A stretch of DNA of 64,000 bases from Bradyrhizobium manausense. Its GTDB lineage: Bacteria > Pseudomonadota > Alphaproteobacteria > Rhizobiales > Xanthobacteraceae. Shown here piece after piece: positions 10,589 to 19,542 of this stretch; within the stretch, counting starts at the first letter, position 1, and each line of letters starts with the position of its first letter. The position numbers were made by a program, and so were the translations under genes. The stretch spans positions 186,001 to 250,000 of the forward strand of contig NZ_JAFCLG010000007.1 of assembly GCF_018129685.1 (NCBI RefSeq). Direction: 5' to 3'. Under the pieces are notes generated by a model. The model was not told the origin of the DNA, made no database searches, and saw only the letters and a program-made list of their open reading frames with translations.

Positions 10589-12199
10589 ATGCTGACCGAA
10601 GCCGGGACCTACGACGAGCTCTATCGCAACTTCCGCTGGAACATCCCTGCGCGCTTCAACATGGCGGAGGCCTGCTGCGACCGCCATGCCGACGGCACAG
10701 GTCGGCTCGCGCTTGTCTATGTCGACGAGAACGGTGCCACCACGCGGACCTCCTTCGACGAGGTCGCTGATGCGTCGCGCCGCTTTGCCAATGTGCTGAA
10801 AGCAGATGGGCTCGCACGCGGCGACCGCGTCGCGGTGTTCCTGTCGCAGTCGCTGGAATTGCCGATCGCGCATATGGCGGCGTTTCGTTCCGCCATGATC
10901 TCGATCCCGCTGTTCGCGCTGTTCGGCGAGGATGCGCTCGAGTTTCGCCTGTCGAATTCGCAGGCCAAGGCTGTTGTCACCGACGAAGGCGGTTGGGAGA
11001 AGCTGGCGAAAATTCGCGATCGGCTGCCGGATCTGAAGACGATCTATGTCGTCGGGGGGCGGGTGCCCGCAGGCACCAGATCATTCTGGGATGCGGTGAA
11101 GAGCGCATCGCCCGACTTCACGCGCGTCGACACGTCCGCCGACGATCCCGCGCTGATCATCTATACGTCAGGCACAACGGGCAATCCCAAGGGCGCGCTG
11201 CACGCGCATCGCGTCGTGCTCGGCCACCTCCCCAATGTCGAGATGTGCCACAACTTCCTTCCCAAACCCGGCGACCTGATGTGGACGCCGGCGGATTGGG
11301 CCTGGATCGGCGGCCTCATCAACGGCCTGCTCTCGTTCTGGTATCACGGCATTCCGCTGGTCGGCCATCGTGCGCGAAAATTCGAGCCGCAGGCGGCGAT
11401 GCAGATGATGGCCGATCTCGGCGTCCGCAACGTCTTCCTGCCGCCGACGGCGCTCAAGCTGATGCGGCAGGCCGGGGTGAAGCACGCGGGCGTCAAGCTG
11501 CGCAGCATCTTCACCGGCGGTGAATCGCTCGGCGGCGAGCTGCTCGGCTGGGTGCGCGAGACGTTTGGTGTCGATGCGCACGAAGTGTTCGGCCAGACCG
11601 AATGCAATCTCGTGATCGGCAGCAACTCGAACCTGTTTCCGATCCGCCCCGGTTCGATGGGCAAGGCGACGCCGGGTTTCGACGTCCGGATCGTCAACGA
11701 CAAGGGCGAGGAGCAGCCGCGCGGCCAGCGCGGCATCATCGGCGTGCGCCAGCCGTGCCCGGTGACCATGCTGGAATACTGGCGCAATCCGGAGGCGACG
11801 GCGAAGAAATATGCCGGCGAGTTTCTGCTCACCGGCGATCTCGGTGTCCAGGATGAAGACGGCTATTTCTGGTATGTCAGCCGCGAGGACGACGTCATCA
11901 CCACCGCCGGCTACCGTGTCGGCCCGTCCGAGATCGAGCACACGCTGATGAAGCATCCGTCAGTGGCGATGGCGGCGGTGGTCGGCATTCCCGATCCGAT
12001 CCGCACGGAATCGATCAAGGCCTGGATTGTGCTGCGCCCGGGTTTTGCCGCTGGTGACGCGCTCGCGCGCGAGATCCAGGAGTTCGTGAAGGTGCAGCTT
12101 GCAGCGCACGAATATCCGCGCTTCGTTGAGTTCGCCGAGACCTTGCCGATGACGGCGACAGGCAAGGTGCTGCGGCGCGAATTGCGGGCGAAGGGGTAA
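10589..12199 (+). CDS. AMP-binding acyl-CoA synthetase
   Basis: A 536-residue member of the acyl-adenylate-forming (ANL) superfamily. The P-loop signature YTSGTTGNPKGALHAH lies around residues 192-207, FGQTECN at about 334-340 is the A5 motif, FLLTGDLGVQDEDGYFWYVSREDD contains the hinge, and the terminal TATGKVLRRELR carries the catalytic lysine. It should activate a carboxylic acid as an AMP ester and pass it to CoA. Similarity in layout is closest to acetyl or medium-chain acyl-CoA synthetases. Substrate assignment is not possible by eye. Confidence 0.92.
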   Translation: MLTEAGTYDELYRNFRWNIPARFNMAEACCDRHADGTGRLALVYVDENGATTRTSFDEVADASRRFANVLKADGLARGDRVAVFLSQSLELPIAHMAAFRSAMISIPLFALFGEDALEFRLSNSQAKAVVTDEGGWEKLAKIRDRLPDLKTIYVVGGRVPAGTRSFWDAVKSASPDFTRVDTSADDPALIIYTSGTTGNPKGALHAHRVVLGHLPNVEMCHNFLPKPGDLMWTPADWAWIGGLINGLLSFWYHGIPLVGHRARKFEPQAAMQMMADLGVRNVFLPPTALKLMRQAGVKHAGVKLRSIFTGGESLGGELLGWVRETFGVDAHEVFGQTECNLVIGSNSNLFPIRPGSMGKATPGFDVRIVNDKGEEQPRGQRGIIGVRQPCPVTMLEYWRNPEATAKKYAGEFLLTGDLGVQDEDGYFWYVSREDDVITTAGYRVGPSEIEHTLMKHPSVAMAAVVGIPDPIRTESIKAWIVLRPGFAAGDALAREIQEFVKVQLAAHEYPRFVEFAETLPMTATGKVLRRELRAKG

Positions 12200-12207
12200 G
12201 CCGCAGT

Positions 12208-14436
12208 CTAACGCAAGGATGCCGACAGAGCAGACCGCAGCATCGCGGCAAGCTCCTGCCGCTTGAACGGTTTGGTCAGAATGCGGGCGTCGAGCCCGAG
12301 GGGTGTCTTGACCGGGGTCTGGCTGTAGCCGGAGGTGAAGAGCACCTTGAGGCCGGGCCGCAAGGCGATTGCCTGTGACGCGAGCTCCGGCCCGAACATG
12401 CCGCCGGGCATCACCACGTCGGTGAGCAACAGATCGATCTCCCCGGACTGGCGCAACACCTCCAGCGCTGCCGGCCCGTTCGACGTCGCGATGACGCGGT
12501 AGCCGAGCGTCCGCAATTCGCTCTCGACATAGGCCCGCACCATGTCGTCGTCCTCGACGACGAGGATGGTCTCGTTTCCGTCGGGCGCGACGATCGGTTC
12601 GGCGAGGGCCGGAGTCTCGTTCGGCGTTGCGGCGATCCGGGGGAAGAACAGCCTGACGACGCTGCCCTTGCCCGGTTCGGACTGTAGTTGCACGAGACCG
12701 CCGGACTGCTGCGCAAACCCATAAACCATGCTCAGGCCGAGCCCCGTGCCCTTGCCGACTTCCTTGGTGGTGAAGAACGGCTCGAACGCACGGCTTGCGA
12801 CGTCCGCGGGCATGCCACAGCCGGTATCCGTCACGGCCACCATGACGTAGTCCCCGGGTCGCGGCTCGCCGTTGACGTCGAGATCGGATGGATCGAGCGA
12901 AATATTGCCGACCTCGACCTTCAGCCTGCCACCGTCAGGCATCGCGTCACGCGCGTTGAGCACGAGGTTGAGCAGGGCGGTTGTGAGCTGTCCCGGATCG
13001 ACGCTGGTCAGCCACAAATCCGTTGCGAAGGCGAAGCTGCATTCGATGTGCCCGCCGAGCGAGCGGCGCAACAGTTGCTCCATGCCGACGATCTTCTCGG
13101 CGATGTCGATCTCGCGCGGCCGCAGCGGCTGTTTGCGTGCAAAGGCGAGCAAGCTGCGTGTCAGGTCGGAGCCGCGCTCGGCGGCGGTCGCAATGTCGCT
13201 GGCGATCCGGTGCAGCTCCTTGTTGTCCGCCAGCCTGTCGGCGAGATGCTCGGAGTTGCCGAGAATAATGGTCAGCAAATTGTTGAAATCGTGCGCCACG
13301 CCGCCGGTGAGCTGGCCCATCGCCTCCATCTTCTGGGACTGGCTGAGCTTGTGGCTGAGGTCGGCGATGGCGGCGCGCTGCTGCTCGAGCGACTCGGCGG
13401 TGCCGTTGAGCAGGGTCATCAATCCGCCGAGCTCACCGCGAGGATGTGGCGGCGGAATGCGTGCGCTGAGATCGCCGAGCCCGAGCCGCTTCGCCATCAT
13501 GGCAAGCCGTCCGACCTGGCGTCCGACGCTGACGGTCGCAAGGATCCAGACTCCGCCGAGCAGCAGCAGCGAGGCCACCGCGAGGATTGCCATGTCTTCG
13601 TAGAGCCGCCGGTTGGCTGCCGCCACCAGTCCGTCCTTGGAGCGTCCGACCAGGATATAGAGGCCGGCCTTGCGGATCGACGGCGAGCGTGCGACGGCCC
13701 AGACCTGCGTGCGGCCCTCGCGATCGGTCACCTCGCGAGACGATTGGCGATCGGACGATACCGCAAAGCGGAACAGATCGGAGCCGGCGATTGACGCGCC
13801 GACGGGCTCACTCCAGCCACCCTTGTTGGGGGCGACGAGGATCGTTCCCTTGCTGTCGACGAACAGGATCTCCTTTTCGGCGAGCAAGCGCTTGTCGTGA
13901 AACTCCGCGAACTTGTTCAGGTTGAACGAGGCGAGCAGGACGAATTTAAGCGCGCCGGTGTCTGAGCGCACGGGATAGGCGATCTGCAGCACTGATATGC
14001 CGGTGAGCCGGCCGAACACGGGCTCCACGGCAACAGTACCCTGCGAGACCTTCGCCTGCTTGAAATAGGCACGATCGTTCAGATCGAGCGTGCGGTTGGT
14101 CCGGAGCGAGTCGCAGAACAGGCTGCCGTCGGGGTCGATGGTCAGAATGCCCGTGAACTGCGGATATTCCTCGCGCACGTCGGATAGAAACGCCGAGCAT
14201 GCCGCCTTGTCGCGCGTGTCGACGTCGCGGGCACGTGCGAGGCCATAGTGAAGCTGCGCGGTGCCCTGAATCTTCTCGTCGAGATCGCTAGCGATGTCGT
14301 CAGCCGAAGCAGCCAGATTGGCCAGCGCCGCGTTGATCTCGCTGGTGCGGTTCTGCGCGAACCGCAAGCCAACGAGGCTCGCCGGCACCAGCATGGCCGC
14401 GATGACGAGGATCAGTAACCGGCTACGCAGGCTCAT
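12208..14436 (-). CDS. Hybrid sensor histidine kinase with receiver domain
   Basis: A 742-residue membrane sensor when started at MSLRSRLLILVIAAMLVPAS, which places the first membrane helix at the N-terminus. An upstream ATG at 14565 would add 43 residues. A periplasmic double-Cache-like sensor region follows (about 25-280), then a second membrane helix (AILAVASLLLLGGVWILATV), a HAMP linker, the HisKA H-box (His382 in GGVAHDFNNLL), an HATPase domain (Asn494 in NLVLNARDAM; GKGTGLGLSM) and a C-terminal receiver with Asp673 in LLLTDVVMPGG. The signal is unknown. The layout suits a phosphorelay through a separate HPt protein or a response regulator elsewhere. Confidence 0.9.
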   Translation of the reverse strand: MSLRSRLLILVIAAMLVPASLVGLRFAQNRTSEINAALANLAASADDIASDLDEKIQGTAQLHYGLARARDVDTRDKAACSAFLSDVREEYPQFTGILTIDPDGSLFCDSLRTNRTLDLNDRAYFKQAKVSQGTVAVEPVFGRLTGISVLQIAYPVRSDTGALKFVLLASFNLNKFAEFHDKRLLAEKEILFVDSKGTILVAPNKGGWSEPVGASIAGSDLFRFAVSSDRQSSREVTDREGRTQVWAVARSPSIRKAGLYILVGRSKDGLVAAANRRLYEDMAILAVASLLLLGGVWILATVSVGRQVGRLAMMAKRLGLGDLSARIPPPHPRGELGGLMTLLNGTAESLEQQRAAIADLSHKLSQSQKMEAMGQLTGGVAHDFNNLLTIILGNSEHLADRLADNKELHRIASDIATAAERGSDLTRSLLAFARKQPLRPREIDIAEKIVGMEQLLRRSLGGHIECSFAFATDLWLTSVDPGQLTTALLNLVLNARDAMPDGGRLKVEVGNISLDPSDLDVNGEPRPGDYVMVAVTDTGCGMPADVASRAFEPFFTTKEVGKGTGLGLSMVYGFAQQSGGLVQLQSEPGKGSVVRLFFPRIAATPNETPALAEPIVAPDGNETILVVEDDDMVRAYVESELRTLGYRVIATSNGPAALEVLRQSGEIDLLLTDVVMPGGMFGPELASQAIALRPGLKVLFTSGYSQTPVKTPLGLDARILTKPFKRQELAAMLRSALSASLR

Positions 14437-14589
14437 CGATCGGGCGGGTCCGTTCTTCGCGCGGTTTCGTCTGAAGGTACAATTTGCGGCACGATCGTCC
14501 ACCCAGTCCATAGGTATCGGTGCGAAAAGCGCGTTCGTGGTCCAAGATTTCTCGGGCGCGTGCATTGCGGCGACGCCGCAATCATGCCC

Positions 14590-14603
14590 TTGATCGAGAT
14601 CAA
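14590..14603. promoter_or_regulatory. FixK/FNR-type box upstream of the DUF2189 gene
   Basis: TTGATCGAGATCAA is a perfect dyad. Its centre is 84 bases before the ATG at 14681; a class II site would put transcription start near 14638, with a leader of about 43 nt. The divergent histidine kinase start is about 160 bases away. Confidence 0.65.
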
Positions 14604-14680
14604 GTTGCCCGTGTGCGCAGCAGCGTTAGTATCGCGGCGTGAGCGCTACGAAAGATCGCGCTGGTGCACGGAGGAAGCTG

Positions 14681-15454
14681 ATGTCGATCTCGGGCAAGAT
14701 CGATCCGGTGGTGCGTCCCGTTGCGGTGACTGATATTGCCGAGGCTCTGGTGGAGGGCCTGCGCGATTTCCAGGCGCTCCCGCTTTATGGCCTCGCCTTC
14801 GGCGCATTATATGCGGCCGGTGGCATCACCATGATGCTCTGCCTCACTGCCTTCGGCATGATCTACCTCGTCTACCCGCTGGCTGCCGGTTTCGCGCTGA
14901 TCGGACCGTTCGTCGCGATCGGGCTTTACGAAGTCAGTCGCCGCCGCGAGCGCGGCGAGCCGGTCTCGTTCGGCGCGATCTGGTCGGCAATACGAAACCG
15001 CGGCGAAATCGGCTGGATGGCGTTTGTCACGCTGTTCGTGTTCGTGATCTGGATGTATCAGGTGCGGCTGCTGATCGCGCTGCTGCTCGGCCTGCACGCC
15101 TCCTTTTCGAGCCTGCAGGAATTCATGACGGTGGTGCTGACCACCAACGAGGGATTGCTGTTCCTGGCGATCGGCAACGCGGTCGGCGCCGTGTTGTCGC
15201 TGATCCTGTTTTCACTGACTGTGGTGTCGTTTCCGCTGCTGCTCGACCGCGAGGTCGATTTCGTCACGGCCATGGTGACGAGTGTGCGCGCGGTGGTCAG
15301 GAGCCCGCTGCCGATGATCGGGTGGGCGGCGGTGATCGTGATGCTGCTGATTGTGTCGGCGCTGCCGTATTTCCTCGGCCTGGTGGTGACGCTGCCCGTG
15401 CTCGGGCATGCGACGTGGCACCTTTATCGGCGGCTGGTGGCGCCGGTGGCGTAA
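14681..15454 (+). CDS. DUF2189 integral membrane protein
   Basis: A 257-residue membrane protein with six likely transmembrane helices, matching DUF2189: IAEALVEGLRDFQALPLYGL, then hydrophobic segments from about residue 45 to the end. Between helices 2 and 3 is the cytoplasmic stretch YEVSRRRERGEPVSFGAIW, characteristic of the family. I start at 14681 because GGAGGA lies 6 bases before this ATG, whereas the in-frame GTG at 14639 lacks a ribosome-binding site and would coincide with the predicted transcription start. Function is unknown. The upstream FixK-like box suggests expression at low oxygen. Confidence 0.85.
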   Translation: MSISGKIDPVVRPVAVTDIAEALVEGLRDFQALPLYGLAFGALYAAGGITMMLCLTAFGMIYLVYPLAAGFALIGPFVAIGLYEVSRRRERGEPVSFGAIWSAIRNRGEIGWMAFVTLFVFVIWMYQVRLLIALLLGLHASFSSLQEFMTVVLTTNEGLLFLAIGNAVGAVLSLILFSLTVVSFPLLLDREVDFVTAMVTSVRAVVRSPLPMIGWAAVIVMLLIVSALPYFLGLVVTLPVLGHATWHLYRRLVAPVA

Positions 15455-15779
15455 AAGAGGAACTGGACGCAACGGAAGCGGGCTGTTCGCCTGTTTCGTC
15501 CGACTTGATTGATCGATGGAGGCATTTGGCGCTTCAAAGCCCCGGCGGGCGAGAAAACGATAGCTAATTGCTGCGATTGCGCGCACGGTGCGCCAATGTC
15601 GGAAAGAAACAGTCGTCTCCGCGCACACGCGGCGCCACGACCCGACTTGGTTAGTGTGAAACATTGGGTGACGTGAAACAGCTGATTTCTCGCACCCGCG
15701 GAGCCTGCTCAGCACGCCTGATGTCTGAAAGACTCCACTGCAGTTCGATGCGAGATCGAACGCCAACCGAAAGCACCTG
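15455..15779. other. Gap without recognisable gene
   Basis: I see no supported gene, RNA or terminator in this 325-base stretch between the DUF2189 gene and the small gene at 15780. The open frames across it on the minus strand have no protein-like composition. Confidence 0.5.
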
Positions 15780-15959
15780 ATGCAAACCCTCTCCCCACGG
15801 CACGTCAAGACAGATGAAGCGCTTCGCCTCGGCGTGGAGTCGGGCTGGTACGCGACCAAGGTCAGCGGGACCTTTGTCTCGGGCCCGCACGAGTCGGAAG
15901 GGGATTGCCGCCGCAAGATCGACGAGATTCAGCCGCCGCCGGTGAAGAAGAAGCGATGA
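15780..15959 (+). CDS. Small hypothetical protein, 59 residues
   Basis: The frame runs from ATG at 15780 to TGA at 15957 and gives a compact, soluble 59-residue protein. It has a central GWYATKVSGTFVSGPHESE segment and ends in a basic KKKR tail after a proline run. The regular composition and use of preferred codons argue for a real gene. I recall similar short proteins in bradyrhizobia, without a known function. It is convergent with the SRPBCC gene at 15978, 18 bases away. Confidence 0.6.
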   Translation: MQTLSPRHVKTDEALRLGVESGWYATKVSGTFVSGPHESEGDCRRKIDEIQPPPVKKKR

Positions 15960-15977
15960 GGGCGAAAATTCCGGCCG

Positions 15978-16496
15978 CTACGGCGTCTTGATCCCCATTG
16001 CCCGCAGCGCATCCAGCATCCGCTGCGGCGGGCCCATCTTGACCACCAGCGGCTTGCCGGTCTCGAGCAGGCTCTTGAGGCTGGACAGGATCGCGGGCCA
16101 GCCCGATCTGCCGCCGGCGAGAACATCATCGCTGAGCGGACGATCGTGGCCCTCGCTCATGGTGAGCCGGACTGCATCGCCGACCTGCTCGATATCGTAG
16201 GTGACGAGGGTCGGCCCGAGTTTCTCGATCAATTCGGGCCAGTCGACATTGAACGTCACCGCGAGCTTTCGCGGCGGATCGTAGGCGAGCACTTCGCCGC
16301 TGATATGCAGGGCGCCGTCCGGCGTGCGCACGGTGAAGGCGCCCCCGAGCCGCGGTTCGACCTCGACGGAGTTGCCGAGGAAATATTGCCGGCTGAACCC
16401 GGCCGAGGTCAGCGCCTCCCACACCTTCTCCGGCGTGGAAGCGATATAGATGGTGTAGACCGTGAGCGGAGTGAACTGATCCAGGTTCATCCTCAA
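15978..16496 (-). CDS. SRPBCC (AHSA1-like) protein, second of a pair
   Basis: A 172-residue protein of the START/Bet v1-like AHSA1 family. It opens with FTPLTVYTIYIASTPEKVWEALTSAGFSRQYFLG, the usual start of the fold, and contains the family segment PPRKLAVTFNVDWPE. It is the last gene of a three-gene minus-strand operon with the SRPBCC gene at 16513 and the ArsR regulator at 16976; the gaps are 16 bases and an 8-base overlap. Such proteins bind hydrophobic ligands and often accompany this ArsR type; the ligand is unknown. Confidence 0.85.
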   Translation of the reverse strand: MRMNLDQFTPLTVYTIYIASTPEKVWEALTSAGFSRQYFLGNSVEVEPRLGGAFTVRTPDGALHISGEVLAYDPPRKLAVTFNVDWPELIEKLGPTLVTYDIEQVGDAVRLTMSEGHDRPLSDDVLAGGRSGWPAILSSLKSLLETGKPLVVKMGPPQRMLDALRAMGIKTP

Positions 16497-16512
16497 TTCC
16501 TTCGCGTCCTCG

Positions 16513-16983
16513 TCACGCCGCGTTCTGGCCTGCGCAACTCGGCGGCACGATCTCGATCACGTGCCCTGTCTCCAGCAGGCTTTTCAGGTTCGACAGCACC
16601 ATCGGCCAGCCGCCTGAGATGTCGCGCAGGGTGTTGCCGTCCTCGCCGAGTTCGTCATGCGTCACGGTGAGCTTGACGACCTTGCCGTGCGGTTCGAGAT
16701 CGAATGTGACGCGCGAGGTGCCTTCGCCCGCAGCTTCGGGCTTGTGATTGAGCCAGCTATAGGACAGGCGTCGCGGCGGATCTGCGGTGATGACGTGGCC
16801 ATCCACGGTGCACCTTCCTTCGCTGACATTGGTGAAACGATAGGGCGAACCCGGCTTCCACGCGGAGGCGATGCGATGACCGAACCAGTAGCGCTCCGTG
16901 AAGTCGCCGTCGGTCAAGGCGTGCCACAGCTTTTCGGCCGATGTCTCGATGTAGGTCACGTAGACGTAGCTCGGTTTACTCAT
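16513..16983 (-). CDS. SRPBCC (AHSA1-like) protein, first of a pair
   Basis: A 156-residue AHSA1-type protein starting MSKPSYVYVTYIETSAEKLW, with HALTDGDFTERYWFG and the internal PPRRLSYSWLNHKPEA segment characteristic of the family. It shares its plan with the downstream paralogue at 15978, including a closing GGWPMVLSNLKSLLETG that matches SGWPAILSSLKSLLETG there, so the two are a tandem duplication that has diverged. Its start overlaps the end of the arsR-type gene by 8 bases, indicating translational coupling. Confidence 0.87.
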   Translation of the reverse strand: MSKPSYVYVTYIETSAEKLWHALTDGDFTERYWFGHRIASAWKPGSPYRFTNVSEGRCTVDGHVITADPPRRLSYSWLNHKPEAAGEGTSRVTFDLEPHGKVVKLTVTHDELGEDGNTLRDISGGWPMVLSNLKSLLETGHVIEIVPPSCAGQNAA

Positions 16984-17290
16984 CTCGCTTCTCCAACTGG
17001 CGTTTCAAATCGCTGAGCGCGACGAGCTTGTCGCGCTCGAACTTCCTGATCCAGCGTTCGCCGATCTGATGGATCGGCACCGGGTTGAGATAGTGCAGCT
17101 TCTCGCGGCCATGCTTGATGGTCGCGACCAGATTGGCCTCCTCCAGGATGACCAGGTGCTTCGTCACGGCCTGGCGTGTCATGTCCAGGCCTTCGCAGAG
17201 TTCGTTCAGCGTCTGGCCGTTCCTGGCGTGAAGCCTGTCCAGCAGCGACCGTCGGGATGTATCGGCGAGCGCTTTGAAGACCTCATCCAT
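16976..17290 (-). CDS. ArsR-family transcriptional regulator
   Basis: A 104-residue winged-helix protein starting MDEVFKALADTSRRSLLDRL. The recognition helix lies in LNELCEGLDMTRQAVTKHLVILEEANLV and the wing in KHGREKLHYLNPVPI. No ArsR metal-binding cysteine motif is present, so it belongs to the metal-independent group that regulates SRPBCC operons. I prefer the ATG at 17290 over one 18 bases upstream because it matches the family start. An inverted repeat typical of its operator lies 15 bases upstream, so it probably represses its own operon. Confidence 0.9.
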   Translation of the reverse strand: MDEVFKALADTSRRSLLDRLHARNGQTLNELCEGLDMTRQAVTKHLVILEEANLVATIKHGREKLHYLNPVPIHQIGERWIRKFERDKLVALSDLKRQLEKRDE

Positions 17291-17304
17291 GGGGGTGATA
17301 ATAG

Positions 17305-17320
17305 GCAACCAAAAGGTTGC
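17305..17320. promoter_or_regulatory. Probable ArsR operator GCAACC-AAAA-GGTTGC
   Basis: A perfect 6-bp inverted repeat with a 4-base spacer lies 15 bases upstream of the regulator start. CAACC-N4-GGTTG palindromes are, as I recall, common in front of this class of arsR-SRPBCC operon. Placement and symmetry point to autorepression. Confidence 0.65.
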
Positions 17321-17332
17321 ATGTCAAGCGTG

Positions 17333-17414
17333 GCGTCATTCCGGGGCGGCGCGCTACCGTCGAACCCGGAATCTCGAGATTCCGGACAACCGCTGCGCGG
17401 TTTCCGGAATGACG
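17333..17414. repeat. Intergenic inverted repeat, CGTCATTCCGG type
   Basis: Arms CGTCATTCCGGGGC and TTTCCGGAATGACG bracket a second hairpin around GAATCTCGAGATTC. A shorter element with the same outer arms is at 42889-42932, so this is a dispersed repeat family. Confidence 0.65.
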
Positions 17415-17501
17415 GGCCGCAAAATCGTGTTTTGGTCGGACGCGTGCCGCCGTGCTAGCATCGATGCTCAGCCAACGCAGATTGGTTCCGGGAGGACTTT
17501 G

Positions 17502-18947
17502 ATGTTCCGTTGCGTCCTGACTGCTGCCGCCCTCGTCCTTTTCGCCGGCAGCCCTGTTGTTCACGCCCAGAAGCAGACCATCGGCGCGCCGCCCGAGGCG
17601 TCCAACATGAAGCTGGTCGGCACCAACGACCTCCAGGCGCGCAGCGCCTATCAGCCAACCATCCACCATCAGGGCGACCGCTGGATCGCCTATATCGGCC
17701 ATCACGGCGGCACCGACAACGTGCCGGCGCCCGTCAATCCGATGACGGGCAATGCCGAGCCGAACGGAACCTCGATCGTCGACGTCACCGATCCCGCACA
17801 TCCAAAATATCTGCGACACCTGCCGGGGCAGGAAGGCAAGTATGAATCCGGCGGCGCGCAGATGGTGCGGGTGTGCGACGGCAGGACCTTGCCGAAGGGC
17901 GATCCCAACGCGGTCTACATGCTGCGCACCTTCGGCAGCGAGGCGCATGAGATCTGGAACGTCGCCGATCCCGCCAACCCGGCGCTGATCACCCGCATCG
18001 GCGGCTTGAAGGACACGCACAAGAGCTGGTGGGAATGCGATACCGGCATTGCCTTTCTCGTTTCCGGCGCGCCGGACTGGCGCACGCGGCGCATGACGCA
18101 GATCTACGATCTCAGCGATCCCGCCCATCCGCAAAAGATCCGCGATTTCGGCCTGCCCGGCCAGGAGCCCGGCTCGACGGGTGCGGTGCCGACCGAACTG
18201 CACGGACCGATCTCGACCGGGCCGGCCGGCAACCGCGTCTATTTCGGCTACGGCACCAACAAGGGCGGCATCCTGCAGATCGTCGATCGCGAAAAACTGC
18301 TGACAGGAGCGAAGGAGCCGACGCCGGACAATCTGCGCTTTCCCGAGATATCGCGGCTGCCGATGTCCGCGTTCAACGGCGCGCACACCACCTTTCCGAT
18401 GCTCGACATGCCCATCGCCGAATTCGCCGAGGACAAGGACGGCAAGACGCGCGACATCGTCATGATCGTCGACGAGGCGATCCTGAACGAATGCGGCGAG
18501 GCCAGGCAGATGGTGTGGTTCGCCGACGTCACCACCGAGACGCGGCCGATGATGATCTCCAGCTACACCGTGCCGGAGGCGAGCGGGCAGTTTTGCCAGC
18601 GCGGCGGCCGCTTCGGCTCGCACTCCTCGAACGAGAGCATGGCGCCGGTCTATTACAGGAAGATGGCCTTCATCGCCTTCTTCAATGCCGGCGTGCGCGC
18701 GCTCGACATCCGCGATCCCTATCGCCCGAAGGAAGTCGGCTATTTCATTCCGGCGATCACGAGCGCGACCGACAAGCGCTGCATTCCGGTCGAGGGCGGC
18801 GAGCGCTGCAAGGTCGCGATCCAGACCAACAATGTCGAGACCGACGAGCGCGGCTACATCTACATCGTCGATCGCGCCAACACCGGCCTGCACATTCTCG
18901 AGCTGACCGGAGCGGCGCGCGCCGCCGCCGGCCTGCCGAAGAACTGA
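17502..18947 (+). CDS. Secreted LVIVD-repeat protein
   Basis: A 481-residue protein with a clear signal peptide (MFRCVLTAAALVLFAGSPVVHA, cleavage near residue 22) and the ribosome-binding site GGAGGA at 17491. Repeated segments such as GTSIVDVTDPAHPKYLRHLPG, EIWNVADPANPALITRIGG, QIYDLSDPAHPQKIRDFGLPG and VRALDIRDPYRPKEVGYFIP are LVIVD-type beta-propeller blades. It is probably a periplasmic or extracellular propeller of unknown ligand. The next gene starts only 2 bases after its stop, implying joint translation and function. Confidence 0.85.
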   Translation: MFRCVLTAAALVLFAGSPVVHAQKQTIGAPPEASNMKLVGTNDLQARSAYQPTIHHQGDRWIAYIGHHGGTDNVPAPVNPMTGNAEPNGTSIVDVTDPAHPKYLRHLPGQEGKYESGGAQMVRVCDGRTLPKGDPNAVYMLRTFGSEAHEIWNVADPANPALITRIGGLKDTHKSWWECDTGIAFLVSGAPDWRTRRMTQIYDLSDPAHPQKIRDFGLPGQEPGSTGAVPTELHGPISTGPAGNRVYFGYGTNKGGILQIVDREKLLTGAKEPTPDNLRFPEISRLPMSAFNGAHTTFPMLDMPIAEFAEDKDGKTRDIVMIVDEAILNECGEARQMVWFADVTTETRPMMISSYTVPEASGQFCQRGGRFGSHSSNESMAPVYYRKMAFIAFFNAGVRALDIRDPYRPKEVGYFIPAITSATDKRCIPVEGGERCKVAIQTNNVETDERGYIYIVDRANTGLHILELTGAARAAAGLPKN

Positions 18948-18949
18948 CG

Positions 18950-19495
18950 ATGCGGCGCGCGGTCGCGATAGCGCTGGCGGCGGTCGCGCTCGGCGCGTCG
19001 GCTGTCGGCGCGTATCGGCTCGTGCCGTCGCCGGCGGCAAGCCCGGCGCATTGGCGCGAGATCGCCTGGCCGTTTCCGCGCGACGGCTGGCCCGCCGGCC
19101 GCGCGTTTCGCTGCGAGGGCGGTGCCTGCGATGGCGCCGAGCTTTATGTCCGCGCCAAGCGCGGCTTCTGCAATTGCGACAGCGGCGTTGCCGATGACGA
19201 CGAGGTGGATCGTGTCGCCGACATCGATCTGATCGCCCCGCGCTTTGCGGCGATGGCGCCGGGCGAGGCGGTCGCGCTTGGTAGGATGCGCGGTCGTGCC
19301 CGACGTTATGATCTCGCCAGATCTGGCGGTGTGAGCCAGGGAGCGATCGGCATCGCCATCTCGCGCCGCTGCGACCTCTTCGTTGCCGCGGCGCAAGGGA
19401 CCGGCGATGCCAGCGCGATGCAGCATGCGGCGCTCGCCTTCCTGGACACGCAAGAGATGAAAACCTGGGCGACCGCAGCGCTGGACGGATACTGA
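18950..19495 (+). CDS. Hypothetical periplasmic protein coupled to the LVIVD gene
   Basis: A 181-residue protein with an N-terminal signal or anchor helix (MRRAVAIALAAVALGASAVGAYRLV). The exported part has a cysteine-rich segment, FRCEGGACDGAELYVRAKRGFCNCDSG (residues about 53-79), followed by an acidic DDDEVDRVADIDL. The five closely placed cysteines could form disulfides or bind a metal. I do not recognise the family. Its start follows the LVIVD stop by 2 bases, so the two are an operon and may form an exported complex. Confidence 0.8.
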   Translation: MRRAVAIALAAVALGASAVGAYRLVPSPAASPAHWREIAWPFPRDGWPAGRAFRCEGGACDGAELYVRAKRGFCNCDSGVADDDEVDRVADIDLIAPRFAAMAPGEAVALGRMRGRARRYDLARSGGVSQGAIGIAISRRCDLFVAAAQGTGDASAMQHAALAFLDTQEMKTWATAALDGY

Positions 19496-19542
19496 GTGCC
19501 ATGCATTAATGCCGGCAAATCCCCCCAGCTCGAGTCCGCCCC

